DNA from: Marinomonas spartinae
GTDB lineage: Bacteria > Pseudomonadota > Gammaproteobacteria > Pseudomonadales > Marinomonadaceae
Assembly: GCF_016461715.1 (NCBI RefSeq)
Contig: NZ_JAEMUI010000033.1
Location: forward strand, 1-35,429
Length of the DNA stretch: 35,429 nt
Direction: 5' to 3'
Shown here: positions 1-8,342 of the stretch, piece by piece
Layout of the letters: every line of letters starts with the position of its first letter
Numbering within the stretch: the stretch's first letter is position 1
Translations under genes and position numbers: made by a program
Notes under the pieces: model-generated
Told to the model about the DNA's origin: nothing
Database searches by the model: none
The model's input: only the letters and a program-made list of their open reading frames with translations

Positions 1-545
1 CTATAATCAACTGCATCCTGATCTTCTCAAAGAAATATGTTGATGAAGCAAAGTTGTGTGATCTTGTGGCGTTTCAGAGTCGGTTAAGAATATCTTTTCA
101 CACCTCTAAAGCGAGTTGTATAAAACCTCGGACACACGTTTCTCGTTGAAAAAGATCTTTTACTTATTTTAAAAGTGAAAGTTTTAGATCGTTTGACAAA
201 AATTACTAGTCCAACAGGTCGAAATAGACTAGCGGTTCAAAGCCATTTAACCCCGCCTTAACCTTGTCCCTTGAATAAAGGGAAAGGGCTGCATTCGTCA
301 GAGTGTGATTTTATCTTGCTCCTTAATAAAGAAGGGAAGGTATCATCAAGTGATACCGTTGCCTTCTGGGTCAACAATACAGAAAAAGTTTCTTAGTGAG
401 CCTCCACGACATGCTTGTCGCGATTCGTCGCTTTTAGTCTACCTCTAGTCGTTTCCAGCCATCTATCCCACCAACCGAGAAATTACACTGAGTTCATTGC
501 TTATAACTAGATTAAAAGCCCCACACCGAGAGGTAAGGAAAAACA
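1..545. other. Non-coding stretch upstream of the betaine operon
   Basis: I see no credible gene in these 545 bases. The left part (about 67-247) is a diverged copy of an intergenic repeat described separately. A small dyad TCCCTT/AAGGGA follows near 267-283. A perfect 7-bp inverted repeat (GGTATCA at 339-345, TGATACC at 351-357) lies further right. The 180 bases before the dipeptidase-like gene must hold the promoter of the forward betaine operon. They contain a CGACATG heptamer at 407-413, which also recurs three times between gbcA and gbcB. I could not identify -35/-10 boxes with confidence. Confidence 0.6.
67..247 (+). repeat. Diverged intergenic repeat, copy A
   Basis: This stretch aligns by eye with 15635-15839. 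Shared blocks occur in the same order: TGGCGTTTCAG (67-77), GTATAAAA (118-125), CACACG-TTCTCGTT just after it, a TTTG-CAAAA block, then CAGG--G-AATA-ACT-GC and TCAAAG-CATT up to 247. Spacing between blocks varies, so copy A is shorter than copy B. In both copies a small hairpin lies shortly downstream. I see no open reading frame in it, so it is a non-coding dispersed element of unknown function. Confidence 0.7.
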
Positions 546-1523
546 ATGAACGCAGCAGAATTACATGATAACGCTATTGTGATCGATGGTTTGATTTGTG
601 CGAATTGGAATCGTGAGTTGTTCGAAGATATGGCTAAAGGCAAGTTGACGGCCGCTAATTGCACTGTGTGCTTTTGGGAAAACTTTGAGGGTACGGTACG
701 TAATATTGCCCAGATGAATCAGCTAATCGATACCAACAGTGATTTGCTGACCAAGGTTTACACAACCAAAGATATTTACCGCGCTAAAGAAGAAGGCAAA
801 ACAGGTGTGATGATGGGGTTTCAAAATGCTAACGCTTTTGAGGACCAAATCGGCTACGTACAGATCTTTAAAGATCTTGGCGTGGGCATTGTGCAGATGT
901 GCTACAACACGCAAAACCTAGTTGGCACTGGCTGCTACGAGCGTGATGGGGGGCTCTCTGGCTTTGGTCGCGAAATCGTAGCTGAGATGAACCGTGTCGG
1001 TATGCTATGCGATTTATCACATGTTGGTCCAAACACCGCTAAAGAAGTCATTATCGAGTCTAAAAAGCCGGTTGCTTACTCTCATTGCTTACCTTCTGGT
1101 CTGAAAGAACACCCACGCAATCGCTCCGACGAAGAGCTTAAGTTTATTGCCGATAATGGTGGCTTTGTTGGGGTGACTATGTTTACACCGTTTTTAAAAG
1201 CGGGGGTGAATGCCACGGTTGACGATTATGTCGAAGCTATTCAATACATCTATAACATCGTGGGGGAAGATGCGATTGGCATTGGTACAGATTTTACTCA
1301 AGGCCATGGCGAAGACTTTTTTGAATACCTTACCCATGACAAGGGCTATGCCCGTCGTCTGACACGCTTTGGTGAAATCATTAATCCAAAAGGCATTCGT
1401 ACGGTTGGTGAGTTTCCAAATTTGACGGAAGCCTTGTTAAAACATGGTTTTAGTGAGCGCCAAGTTTGCAAAATCATGGGTGAGAACTGGGTGAACTTGC
1501 TGCGCGAAGTCTGGGGCGAATAG
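546..1523 (+). CDS. M19 (renal dipeptidase-like) protein of the betaine locus
   Basis: The 325-residue product has the fold signature of peptidase family M19 (membrane dipeptidase) and strongly resembles the dipeptidase-annotated protein that precedes dgcA in Pseudomonas aeruginosa (PA5396, from memory). The two late metal ligands are visible: His159 in the LCDLSHV motif and His180 in the AYSHCL motif. The late acid is Asp249 in GIGTDF. The early HxD motif is not present: the equivalent stretch reads IDGLICAN, giving Leu16 and Cys18. The usual bridging Glu is Gln93. The zinc site is therefore degenerate and ordinary dipeptidase activity is doubtful. The start is well supported by an AGGTAAGGA Shine-Dalgarno just upstream. 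It is first in the forward betaine operon. Its substrate is unknown; I infer a role tied to betaine or carnitine breakdown from context only. Confidence 0.9.
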   Translation: MNAAELHDNAIVIDGLICANWNRELFEDMAKGKLTAANCTVCFWENFEGTVRNIAQMNQLIDTNSDLLTKVYTTKDIYRAKEEGKTGVMMGFQNANAFEDQIGYVQIFKDLGVGIVQMCYNTQNLVGTGCYERDGGLSGFGREIVAEMNRVGMLCDLSHVGPNTAKEVIIESKKPVAYSHCLPSGLKEHPRNRSDEELKFIADNGGFVGVTMFTPFLKAGVNATVDDYVEAIQYIYNIVGEDAIGIGTDFTQGHGEDFFEYLTHDKGYARRLTRFGEIINPKGIRTVGEFPNLTEALLKHGFSERQVCKIMGENWVNLLREVWGE

Positions 1524-1594
1524 TCACGCTATCCGCCGAAACTCAGTTAGATATGACAAGTTACAAAAAATAGACCGTTTAATGAGGAAGTAAA

Positions 1595-2140
1595 ATGAGT
1601 TCACATGCCCCTGAAATGCCCATCCAAGTAGATGATGAAACCGGTGTTTGGACAACAGACGCTTTGCCTATGCTGTATGTACCACGTCACTTTTTTGTTA
1701 ATAACCATATGGGAATAGAGGATGAGATTGGTGCTGAGCGTTATGCTGAGATCCTCTATAAAGCTGGTTACAAATCCGCCTATTTTTGGTGTGAACAAGA
1801 AGCCGAGTGCCATGGTTTTACGGGCGATGAAGTGTGGCATCACTATTTGAAACGTTTATCTCAACGTGGCTGGGGCTTTTTTATCACTGAGGCGTTAGAC
1901 GTTGAAAAAGGCACTGCAAAAGTGCGTTTAGAAAATTCCGCTTTTGTTTATCACTACGAAAAAATCCACGGTAAAAAAGTCAACCGCAAGGTGGATTATA
2001 TGTTTACTGGCTGGTTTGCTGGTGCGTTAGATCAAGTGGCTAAAAGCCAGGGGTTGTCGATTCGTACTCAAGCGATTCAAACACAAAGCGCCGCAGAAGA
2101 AGGCTGCGATGTAGGGTATTTTGAAGTGTCTCCTCTGTAG
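1595..2140 (+). CDS. DUF5943 / V4R-like protein of the betaine locus
   Basis: The product has 181 residues, no signal peptide and no membrane segment. It resembles the conserved hypothetical protein between the dipeptidase and dgcA in Pseudomonas (PA5397, annotated DUF5943, from memory). Its C-terminal half, with a Tyr-rich core and the GWFAGAL segment, recalls the small-molecule-binding V4R (4-vinyl reductase) domain; this is a family-level impression and not proven. It follows the M19 gene by 71 bases and has a good GAGGAAG Shine-Dalgarno. A hairpin with a T-rich tail lies just downstream at 2156-2195, so transcription of dgcA may be partly uncoupled from it. No catalytic residues can be named. 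Confidence 0.8.
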   Translation: MSSHAPEMPIQVDDETGVWTTDALPMLYVPRHFFVNNHMGIEDEIGAERYAEILYKAGYKSAYFWCEQEAECHGFTGDEVWHHYLKRLSQRGWGFFITEALDVEKGTAKVRLENSAFVYHYEKIHGKKVNRKVDYMFTGWFAGALDQVAKSQGLSIRTQAIQTQSAAEEGCDVGYFEVSPL

Positions 2141-2155
2141 ATTTTCACAGCCAAT

Positions 2156-2195
2156 GCGCTCGCAAAACTAGGGAGCGCTTTCTTGTGTTTTTTAG
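2156..2195 (+). terminator. Hairpin with T-rich tail between DUF5943 gene and dgcA
   Basis: GCGCTC at 2156-2161 pairs with GAGCGC at 2173-2178 around an 11-base loop, and a T-rich run follows. This resembles an intrinsic terminator or attenuator inside the operon. The stem is short, so read-through into dgcA is plausible. Confidence 0.5.
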
Positions 2196-2236
2196 ATTTT
2201 TAGATTGGTATTTTTTATAAGGACGGGGGTCTTGTT

Positions 2237-4300
2237 ATGTCCCAGTATGATGCGTTATTTGAGCCATTAAACATCAACAAATTGACCATACGTAACCGTA
2301 TTGTCAGTACGGCTCACGCGGAGGTATATGCGACTGATGGCGGCATGACGACAGACCGTTATGTGAAGTATTACGAAGAAAAAGCCAAAGGCGGTTGTGG
2401 CTTGTGTATTTGTGGTGGTTCCAGTGTGGTGTCTATTGATAGCCCTCAAAGTTGGTGGAGTTCCGTCAACTTATCGACGGATCGTATTATTCCTCATTTC
2501 CAAAATCTTGCGGATGCGGTACACAAGCACGGCGGCAAGATTATGATTCAGATTACCCACATGGGACGGCGTTCCCGTTGGGACGGCGAAAACTGGCCGA
2601 ACCTAATGTCGCCATCCGGTATTCGTGAGCCCGTTCACCGTGCAACCTGTAAAACCATTGAAGTGGAAGAAATCTGGCGCATTGTGGGTGACTTTGTGCA
2701 AGCGGCACGTCGTGCTAAAGAAGGTGGTTTGGACGGTGTTGAATTATCTGCCGTTCACCAACATTTAGTTGACCAATTCTGGTCGCCTCGTGTGAATAAG
2801 CGTACTGACGAATGGGGTGGCACATTTGAAGGTCGTATGAAATTCGGTCTTGAGGTGGCAAAAGCGGTTCGTGCTGAAGTCGGCCCAGATTTTGTTGTGG
2901 GTATGCGTATCACGGGGGATGAGTTCCACCCAGATGGTCTAAACCACGAAGACATGAAGCAAATTGCTAAGTACTACGACGACACGGGTCTTATCGACTA
3001 CTTCGGTGTGGTGGGGTCTGGTTGTGATACACACAACACCTTAGCAAACGTTATTCCCAACATGAGCTACCCCCCCGAGCCATTCTTACATTTGGCGGCG
3101 GGCATTAAAGAAGTCGTGAGTGTGCCTGTTATTCACGCGCAAAACATTAAAGATCCTAACCAAGCGAAGCGTATTATCGAAGCGGGTTATGTGGATTTTG
3201 TCGGTATGACACGTGCCCACATTGCTGACCCTCATTTCATCGCGAAGATCAAAATGGATCAGGTTGATCAAATTCGTCAATGTGTGGGAGCAAACTACTG
3301 TATCGATCGTCAATACCAAGGTCTCGATGTGCTATGTATCCAAAACGCCGCGACCTCTCGAGAATACATGGGTTTACCTCATATCATCGAGAAAACAACG
3401 GGGCCAGTTCGTAACGTCGTTGTGGTCGGTGGCGGCCCTGGTGGTATGGAAGCGGCACGTGTTGCGGCAGAACGTGGTCACAAGGTGACATTACTTGAGC
3501 GTGCTGAAGAGTTAGGTGGTCAAATTACTCTGGCATCAAAAGCGCCACAACGAGACCAGATTGCAGGTATTACGCGTTGGTTGGTGATGGAACTGGATCG
3601 TCTAGGTGTGGATGTGCGTCTTGGCACTTCAGCTGATGAAGAGCTGATTAAAGAGTTCAAGCCAGATGTCTGTATTCTTGCAACAGGCGGTCGTCCATTC
3701 GTTGAGCAAAACCCAGAGTGGGGTGCAGCAGAAGGTCTTTGTGTGTCTTCTTGGGACATTCTAAGTGGCAAGGTCGAACCCGGTAAAAACGTTTTAATTT
3801 ACGACACTATTTGTGAATTCACGGGTATGTCGGCGGCGGATTATTTGGCGTCTAAAGGGTCTTTGGTTGAGCTGGTCACTGATGATATCAAGCCCGGTGT
3901 GGGTATCGGTGGTACGACCTTCCCAACTTACTACCGCTCGTTATACGAGAAAGAAGTGATCATGACGTCTGACATGATCCTTGAAAAAGTATATCGCGAA
4001 GGCAGCAGCTTGGTGGCCGTACTTGAGAACGAATATACCGGTCAGCAAGAAGAGCGCGTGGTTGATCAAATTGTGATTGAGAACGGTACTCGTCCCAATG
4101 AAGAGCTGTACTACGCTCTGAAAGAGGCGTCTTACAACAAGGGGCAGATTGATGTTGAAGCATTGTTTGATATTAAACCTCAGCCTGTGTTGTCTGAACA
4201 AGTCGATGGCATGATCTTGTGGCGTTTGGGGGATTGCGTATCTCAGCGCAACACACACGCTGCCATGTATGATGCACTGCGCTTGTGCAAAGACCTTTAA
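2237..4300 (+). CDS. dgcA: Dimethylglycine demethylase subunit DgcA (OYE-type flavoprotein)
   Basis: The 687-residue protein has the two-part build of the trimethylamine dehydrogenase / 2,4-dienoyl-CoA reductase family. An N-terminal TIM-barrel FMN domain spans roughly residues 1-340, an iron-sulfur loop follows near 349-367, and a nucleotide-binding domain carries the VVVVGGGPGG motif at about 395-403. With DgcB it demethylates dimethylglycine to sarcosine and formaldehyde, as shown for Pseudomonas DgcAB. The length matches Pseudomonas DgcA. The iron-sulfur loop has Cys349, Cys355 and Cys367, but position 352, where trimethylamine dehydrogenase has its second cysteine, is Ala. The gene lies between the DUF5943 gene and dgcB, and a strong hairpin at 4343-4361 separates it from dgcB. 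N-methylproline demethylase (StcD) is a close relative; the gbcAB/gbdR neighbourhood favours DgcA. Confidence 0.93.
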   Translation: MSQYDALFEPLNINKLTIRNRIVSTAHAEVYATDGGMTTDRYVKYYEEKAKGGCGLCICGGSSVVSIDSPQSWWSSVNLSTDRIIPHFQNLADAVHKHGGKIMIQITHMGRRSRWDGENWPNLMSPSGIREPVHRATCKTIEVEEIWRIVGDFVQAARRAKEGGLDGVELSAVHQHLVDQFWSPRVNKRTDEWGGTFEGRMKFGLEVAKAVRAEVGPDFVVGMRITGDEFHPDGLNHEDMKQIAKYYDDTGLIDYFGVVGSGCDTHNTLANVIPNMSYPPEPFLHLAAGIKEVVSVPVIHAQNIKDPNQAKRIIEAGYVDFVGMTRAHIADPHFIAKIKMDQVDQIRQCVGANYCIDRQYQGLDVLCIQNAATSREYMGLPHIIEKTTGPVRNVVVVGGGPGGMEAARVAAERGHKVTLLERAEELGGQITLASKAPQRDQIAGITRWLVMELDRLGVDVRLGTSADEELIKEFKPDVCILATGGRPFVEQNPEWGAAEGLCVSSWDILSGKVEPGKNVLIYDTICEFTGMSAADYLASKGSLVELVTDDIKPGVGIGGTTFPTYYRSLYEKEVIMTSDMILEKVYREGSSLVAVLENEYTGQQEERVVDQIVIENGTRPNEELYYALKEASYNKGQIDVEALFDIKPQPVLSEQVDGMILWRLGDCVSQRNTHAAMYDALRLCKDL

Positions 4301-4342
4301 CGTTTAGCCGTACTCAACTAAACCAACTGAAACTGAACCCAA

Positions 4343-4367
4343 GGGGCAGCTAAGCTGCCCCCGCTTT
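4343..4367 (+). terminator. GC-rich hairpin between dgcA and dgcB
   Basis: GGGGCAGC at 4343-4350 pairs perfectly with GCTGCCCC at 4354-4361 around a 3-base loop, and CGCTTTT follows. It sits in the 86-base gap between dgcA and dgcB. It may act as a partial terminator or as an mRNA 3'-end stabiliser that sets the DgcA:DgcB ratio. The T-run is short, so full termination is unlikely. Confidence 0.6.
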
Positions 4368-4386
4368 TACTAGATGAGGGTGAAAG

Positions 4387-6300
4387 ATGGTTATCGACTG
4401 GTTACCTTCTATTCTGATTGTTGTGCTTCTGGCACTTGGCGTTATCGGTGCCTTACGCCGTATCAGCCTATGGCGTGCAGGGCAGCCTGAAAAAGTTAAT
4501 CTCATTGCTGGCCTGATGGCGATGCCAGGGCGTTACCTTAACGATTTGCACCACGTTGTTGAACGTGACAAGTACATGTCTAGAACGCACGTTGCGACAG
4601 CAGGCGGCTTTGTGTTGTCTATGGTGCTTGTCATCGCTGTGTATGTTTTTCACGTAGAGCAAAAAATTGTCGCATGGCTACTGTTGGGCGCTTTGGTGCT
4701 TATGCTTTGTGGCGCATTTTTTGTTTTCAAGCGTCGTTTGAATCCGCCTTCGCGTTTATCCAAAGGCCCTTGGATGCGTTTGCCTAAGAGCCTGATTACT
4801 TTCGCTTTAACCTTTATCGTGTTAACGCTGCCTGTGGCAGGTGTGCTACCAGAAGGGTTTGGCGGTGTACTACTGACATTGATTCTGAGTGTTGGCGTGA
4901 TTATCGGTTTAGGCGAGCTGATCTTCGGGATGGGCTGGGGTGGGCCCATGAAGCACGCCTTTGCCGGAGCCTTGCATCTTGCGTTTCACCGTCGTCCTGA
5001 GCGCTTTGGTGGTGGTCGATCCACCGGGCTAAAACCGGCACCATTGGGGGACGAGTCACACGGTGTTGCTAAGCCAAGTGATTTCAAATGGAACCAATTG
5101 CTTGGCTTTGATGCTTGTGTGCAGTGTGGTAAATGCGAGGCTATGTGTCCTGCCTTTGCAGCGGGTCAGCCCCTTAACCCGAAAAAATTGATTCAAGATA
5201 TGGTGGTGGGTCTTGCTGGTGGTACGGATGCGAAGTACGCCGGTAGTCCTTACCCAGGTAAAGAAGTTGGTCATGCCAAAGGTGGGGCGAACAACATTAT
5301 TACAGCGGGTTTGATCGAAGCGGATACATTATGGTCTTGTACGACGTGTCGTGCCTGCGTTGAAGAATGCCCGATGATGATTGAGCATGTCGATGCGATC
5401 GTCGATATGCGCCGCTTCCTAACCATGGAAAAGGGCGATACACCTAATAAAGGGTCGGAGGTTCTCGAAAACATTATCGCGACGGACAACCCAAATGGTT
5501 ACGCACCGGGCAGTCGTACTAACTGGGCGGCAGATCAAAACTTGCCCGTGATAAAAGAGAAAAAACAGGCGGACGTTTTGTTTTGGGTATCGGATGGTGC
5601 ATTTGATATGCGTAGCCAGCGTATCTTACGTTCATTCGTGAAATTGATGAAAGCGGCGAATGTTGATGTTGCTATCCTAGGGGATGAAGAACGTGACAGT
5701 GGTGATGTGGCGCGTCGTCTTGGGGATGATGCCACGTTCCAAAGTTTAGCAAAACGCAACCTTGCTACCTTATCTCAATATTCTTTCAAGAAAATTGTTA
5801 CCACGGACCCCCATGCTTACCACTGTTTGCGTAATGAGTACGCGGACTTTGATACCGAGGGGGCGTTAAAGGGTGTGGAAGTGCTTCATCATACGACGTT
5901 CTTGAATCAATTGGTTCAGGCTGGTGCTCTGAAACTGGATACGTTTAAAGGTGGCAAAGTGACCTACCACGATCCATGTTATTTAGGCCGTTACAATGGT
6001 GAGTACGAAGCACCACGAGACTTGCTGCGTTCCCTTGGTATTGAGGTTGCTGAAATGGAGCGTTCTAGATTCCGTTCACGTTGTTGTGGCGGTGGTGGCG
6101 GTGCGCCCATTACCGATATCCCTGGTGAGCGTCGTATTGCGGATATGCGTATGGAAGATGTGACAGCAACCGGCGCAGAATTGGTTGCCGTTGGTTGTCA
6201 GCAATGTACTGCTATGCTGGAAGGGGTGGTTGAACCACGCCCAGAAGTAAAAGACATTGCCGAAATTCTCGCCGGACAATTGATTGAAGAGGTGCATTAA
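4387..6300 (+). CDS. dgcB: Dimethylglycine demethylase subunit DgcB (membrane-anchored Fe-S protein)
   Basis: The 637-residue protein starts with about five hydrophobic segments (near residues 5-25, 75-93, 92-112, 137-155 and 160-182), so it is membrane-anchored. Two 4Fe-4S ferredoxin motifs follow: Cys244/247/250/254 and Cys318/321/324/328. The C-terminal half has the CCG (heterodisulfide reductase-like) signature, with HDPC at 528-531 and CCGG at 566-569. This is the electron-carrying partner of DgcA, which would pass electrons from dimethylglycine oxidation towards the ETF or the quinone pool. The order membrane segments, ferredoxin, CCG domain matches DgcB of Pseudomonas. A GAGGGTGA Shine-Dalgarno precedes the start. 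Its stop codon overlaps the etfA start by one base (TAATG), indicating translational coupling. Confidence 0.93.
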   Translation: MVIDWLPSILIVVLLALGVIGALRRISLWRAGQPEKVNLIAGLMAMPGRYLNDLHHVVERDKYMSRTHVATAGGFVLSMVLVIAVYVFHVEQKIVAWLLLGALVLMLCGAFFVFKRRLNPPSRLSKGPWMRLPKSLITFALTFIVLTLPVAGVLPEGFGGVLLTLILSVGVIIGLGELIFGMGWGGPMKHAFAGALHLAFHRRPERFGGGRSTGLKPAPLGDESHGVAKPSDFKWNQLLGFDACVQCGKCEAMCPAFAAGQPLNPKKLIQDMVVGLAGGTDAKYAGSPYPGKEVGHAKGGANNIITAGLIEADTLWSCTTCRACVEECPMMIEHVDAIVDMRRFLTMEKGDTPNKGSEVLENIIATDNPNGYAPGSRTNWAADQNLPVIKEKKQADVLFWVSDGAFDMRSQRILRSFVKLMKAANVDVAILGDEERDSGDVARRLGDDATFQSLAKRNLATLSQYSFKKIVTTDPHAYHCLRNEYADFDTEGALKGVEVLHHTTFLNQLVQAGALKLDTFKGGKVTYHDPCYLGRYNGEYEAPRDLLRSLGIEVAEMERSRFRSRCCGGGGGAPITDIPGERRIADMRMEDVTATGAELVAVGCQQCTAMLEGVVEPRPEVKDIAEILAGQLIEEVH

Positions 6301-7547
6301 TGAGCGACATCATTCGACGCGACCCTCGCAGAGAGTGGATTGCCCGTAACAGGCTGCATCCACTCCATGATTCGGTGGCTAATGCTGTACAAGGAGAGGT
6401 GAGAGGACCAAGCGGCCTTCTTCGCAAGAATCCTCACCAAGTTGGGTCCATTGGTCCGAATGGCCTCAAACGTATTGATCGCTTAAAAGGCAACGCTGTA
6501 GCGGGCGTAGGCAACAAGCGTTCTGCGGCGAACCAAGAGACGGTACTGCCACTTCATAAAGTGGACAATCCTGATTTCTACATTGTGGTGGTGCCGGATA
6601 TGATCGGTGGTCGTTTATCCGGTCACGATAAGGATATTCTCGGTCTAGCACATACCATGACCTCAACGATTGAAGGTACTGGCGCTGTGGTGGCGGTGTG
6701 CTTTGGCGAGAGCAAAGAGGCGCATTATGATTTAGCTGGTGTGGATCGCTTGATTCATTTATCCGCTAGCGAATACGAAGGTTTCGCGCCCGAGGCAAGA
6801 TTAACCGCGCTGACGCATATTGAAGCTCAATTGGCACCTAAGCACTGGCTGTTCCCAGACAGTATTCATGGCGGTAGTGATTTAGGCTCGCGCTTGGCGG
6901 CTCGTCTAGGTGAGCGCCCAGCCACCCAGGCCTGGCAAGTGTCTAGCGAGAAAACGGTCTGTCGTGGTGCTGGTGGTAGCCTTGATATCACCCGACAAAC
7001 GCCACGCATTCTTATGCTATTGGAAGAATGTGGTGAAGCCATTGACGAAACGCGTCATGAAGCACTTGCCATTGAGGTGGATGGTATCTCGGTGAGTGAG
7101 CCTGCGTTACAAGACAAAGGTTTGATGGACGTTGATCCTAGCGCCATTCCGCTTGCTGAAGCCGAGTTTATTCTTTCGGCGGGTAATGGCATTCATAATT
7201 GGGATCAATTCCACAAAGCGGCAACGATTCTTGGTGCTACTGAAGGGGCCAGCCGGGTTGCGGTGGATGATGGTTTTATGCCCCGTTTCCGCCAGGTTGG
7301 TGCGACGGGCACTTGGGTGACGGCTCGTGTGTATCTTGCTGTAGGTATCTCTGGTGCGATCCAGCATATGCAGGGTATTGGTCAATGTGACAAAGTGGTT
7401 GCCATCAACACGGACGCGGGGTGTGACATGGTGAAGCGTGCCGCCTTGAGTGTCATTGGTGACAGCGAAGAAATTTTGGCTGAGTTAATGTTGTTGGCGC
7501 AAGCTCGTAAGAAGGGTTCACAAGAGGAGCAAAGCGATGCAGCCTAA
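6300..7547 (+). CDS. etfA: Electron transfer flavoprotein alpha subunit (betaine locus paralogue)
   Basis: The C-terminal part holds the ETF-alpha FAD signature: GATGTW, then GISGAIQHMQG, then AINTDAGCDM, at roughly residues 335-385 of 415. The protein should bind FAD together with EtfB and accept electrons from DgcAB for delivery to ETF:quinone oxidoreductase. The recognisable ETF fold begins only near residue 92 (PDFYIVVVPD). The first 90 residues are a basic, low-hydrophobic extension absent from housekeeping EtfA (about 310 residues). Start and stop overlap both neighbours: 1 base with dgcB and 11 bases with etfB. This implies equal expression with the demethylase. It is probably a dedicated paralogue and not the general fatty-acid ETF. 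Confidence 0.9.
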   Translation: MSDIIRRDPRREWIARNRLHPLHDSVANAVQGEVRGPSGLLRKNPHQVGSIGPNGLKRIDRLKGNAVAGVGNKRSAANQETVLPLHKVDNPDFYIVVVPDMIGGRLSGHDKDILGLAHTMTSTIEGTGAVVAVCFGESKEAHYDLAGVDRLIHLSASEYEGFAPEARLTALTHIEAQLAPKHWLFPDSIHGGSDLGSRLAARLGERPATQAWQVSSEKTVCRGAGGSLDITRQTPRILMLLEECGEAIDETRHEALAIEVDGISVSEPALQDKGLMDVDPSAIPLAEAEFILSAGNGIHNWDQFHKAATILGATEGASRVAVDDGFMPRFRQVGATGTWVTARVYLAVGISGAIQHMQGIGQCDKVVAINTDAGCDMVKRAALSVIGDSEEILAELMLLAQARKKGSQEEQSDAA

Positions 7548-8307
7548 CGTTGTTTCTTTGGTATCAATTGGTCGTCATCCTCAATCGGGGCGCGCTCGTC
7601 GTGCTGAGCAAGATGGTCGTGGTGTTGAGCTAGGCTTGAAACTCGCGGGTGAAAAGCTTTCTGTATTGCATGTTGGTAATCCAGAGGAGCCAGTGCTTCG
7701 TCAATATGTCGGTATGGGATTACCTGCTATGACTGTCTTGAAGCAAGATGAGACGGCGGATGCCGTTCCTGCGCTAAGTGATTATTTGCAACAAGAGAAG
7801 ATTGACATTGTGCTCACAGGTGTTCGCTCAGAAAGTGGTGAGTCTTCTGGCATGGTGCCTTACCTGTTGGCGGAAAAGCTCGGCTGGCCAGTCGTGGCTC
7901 GCGTGGCGGATATTGTTTCCATTAAAGACGGTGTTGCTGAAGTGTTGCTAGCATTGCCTCGTGGTCAACGCCGTTCCGTAACGGTTAAGTTGCCCTTCAT
8001 TGCCAGTGTTGATAATGCGGCTGCGCCAGCTCGCCAAAGTGCATTTGGGCCAGGTCAGCGTGCTCGTATGGAAAGTGTAAACACGCATGGTGAAGTGGAC
8101 CAAATTCGTGTAAATTGGCAAGAGGCTCCCGCGAAACCTCGTCCTAAGCGTTTGAAAACCGTGAAGGCTAAGACGGCGGCAGATCGGTTTAAAGCCGCCA
8201 CAGCGAAACCACAAGGCGGCTCTGGTAAAGTCATGAAAAATGAAAGCGCTGCTGAGAAAGCTAAGGCTATTTTTGACCTATTAATTGAAGAAAATGTTAT
8301 TCGTTAG
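7537..8307 (+). CDS. etfB: Electron transfer flavoprotein beta subunit (betaine locus paralogue)
   Basis: The 256-residue product has the ETF-beta type adenine-nucleotide-binding alpha/beta fold. DGRGVELGLKLAG near residues 26-38 stands for the usual DxxAxExAxxL segment, and IVLTGVRSESGESSGMVPYLLAE for the central ETF motif. It pairs with the preceding EtfA and overlaps its 3' end by 11 bases. The last 60 residues form a Lys/Ala-rich linker and a short acidic-basic helix (ESAAEKAKAIFDLLIEENV), which probably docks on the alpha subunit. A GAGGAGC Shine-Dalgarno lies inside the end of etfA. Assignment to betaine catabolism comes from position in the operon; the sequence alone says only ETF beta. 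Confidence 0.88.
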   Translation: MQPNVVSLVSIGRHPQSGRARRAEQDGRGVELGLKLAGEKLSVLHVGNPEEPVLRQYVGMGLPAMTVLKQDETADAVPALSDYLQQEKIDIVLTGVRSESGESSGMVPYLLAEKLGWPVVARVADIVSIKDGVAEVLLALPRGQRRSVTVKLPFIASVDNAAAPARQSAFGPGQRARMESVNTHGEVDQIRVNWQEAPAKPRPKRLKTVKAKTAADRFKAATAKPQGGSGKVMKNESAAEKAKAIFDLLIEENVIR

Positions 8308-8342
8308 ATATATGCTATTCGTTGGGGAAGGGAGTAAACGAA

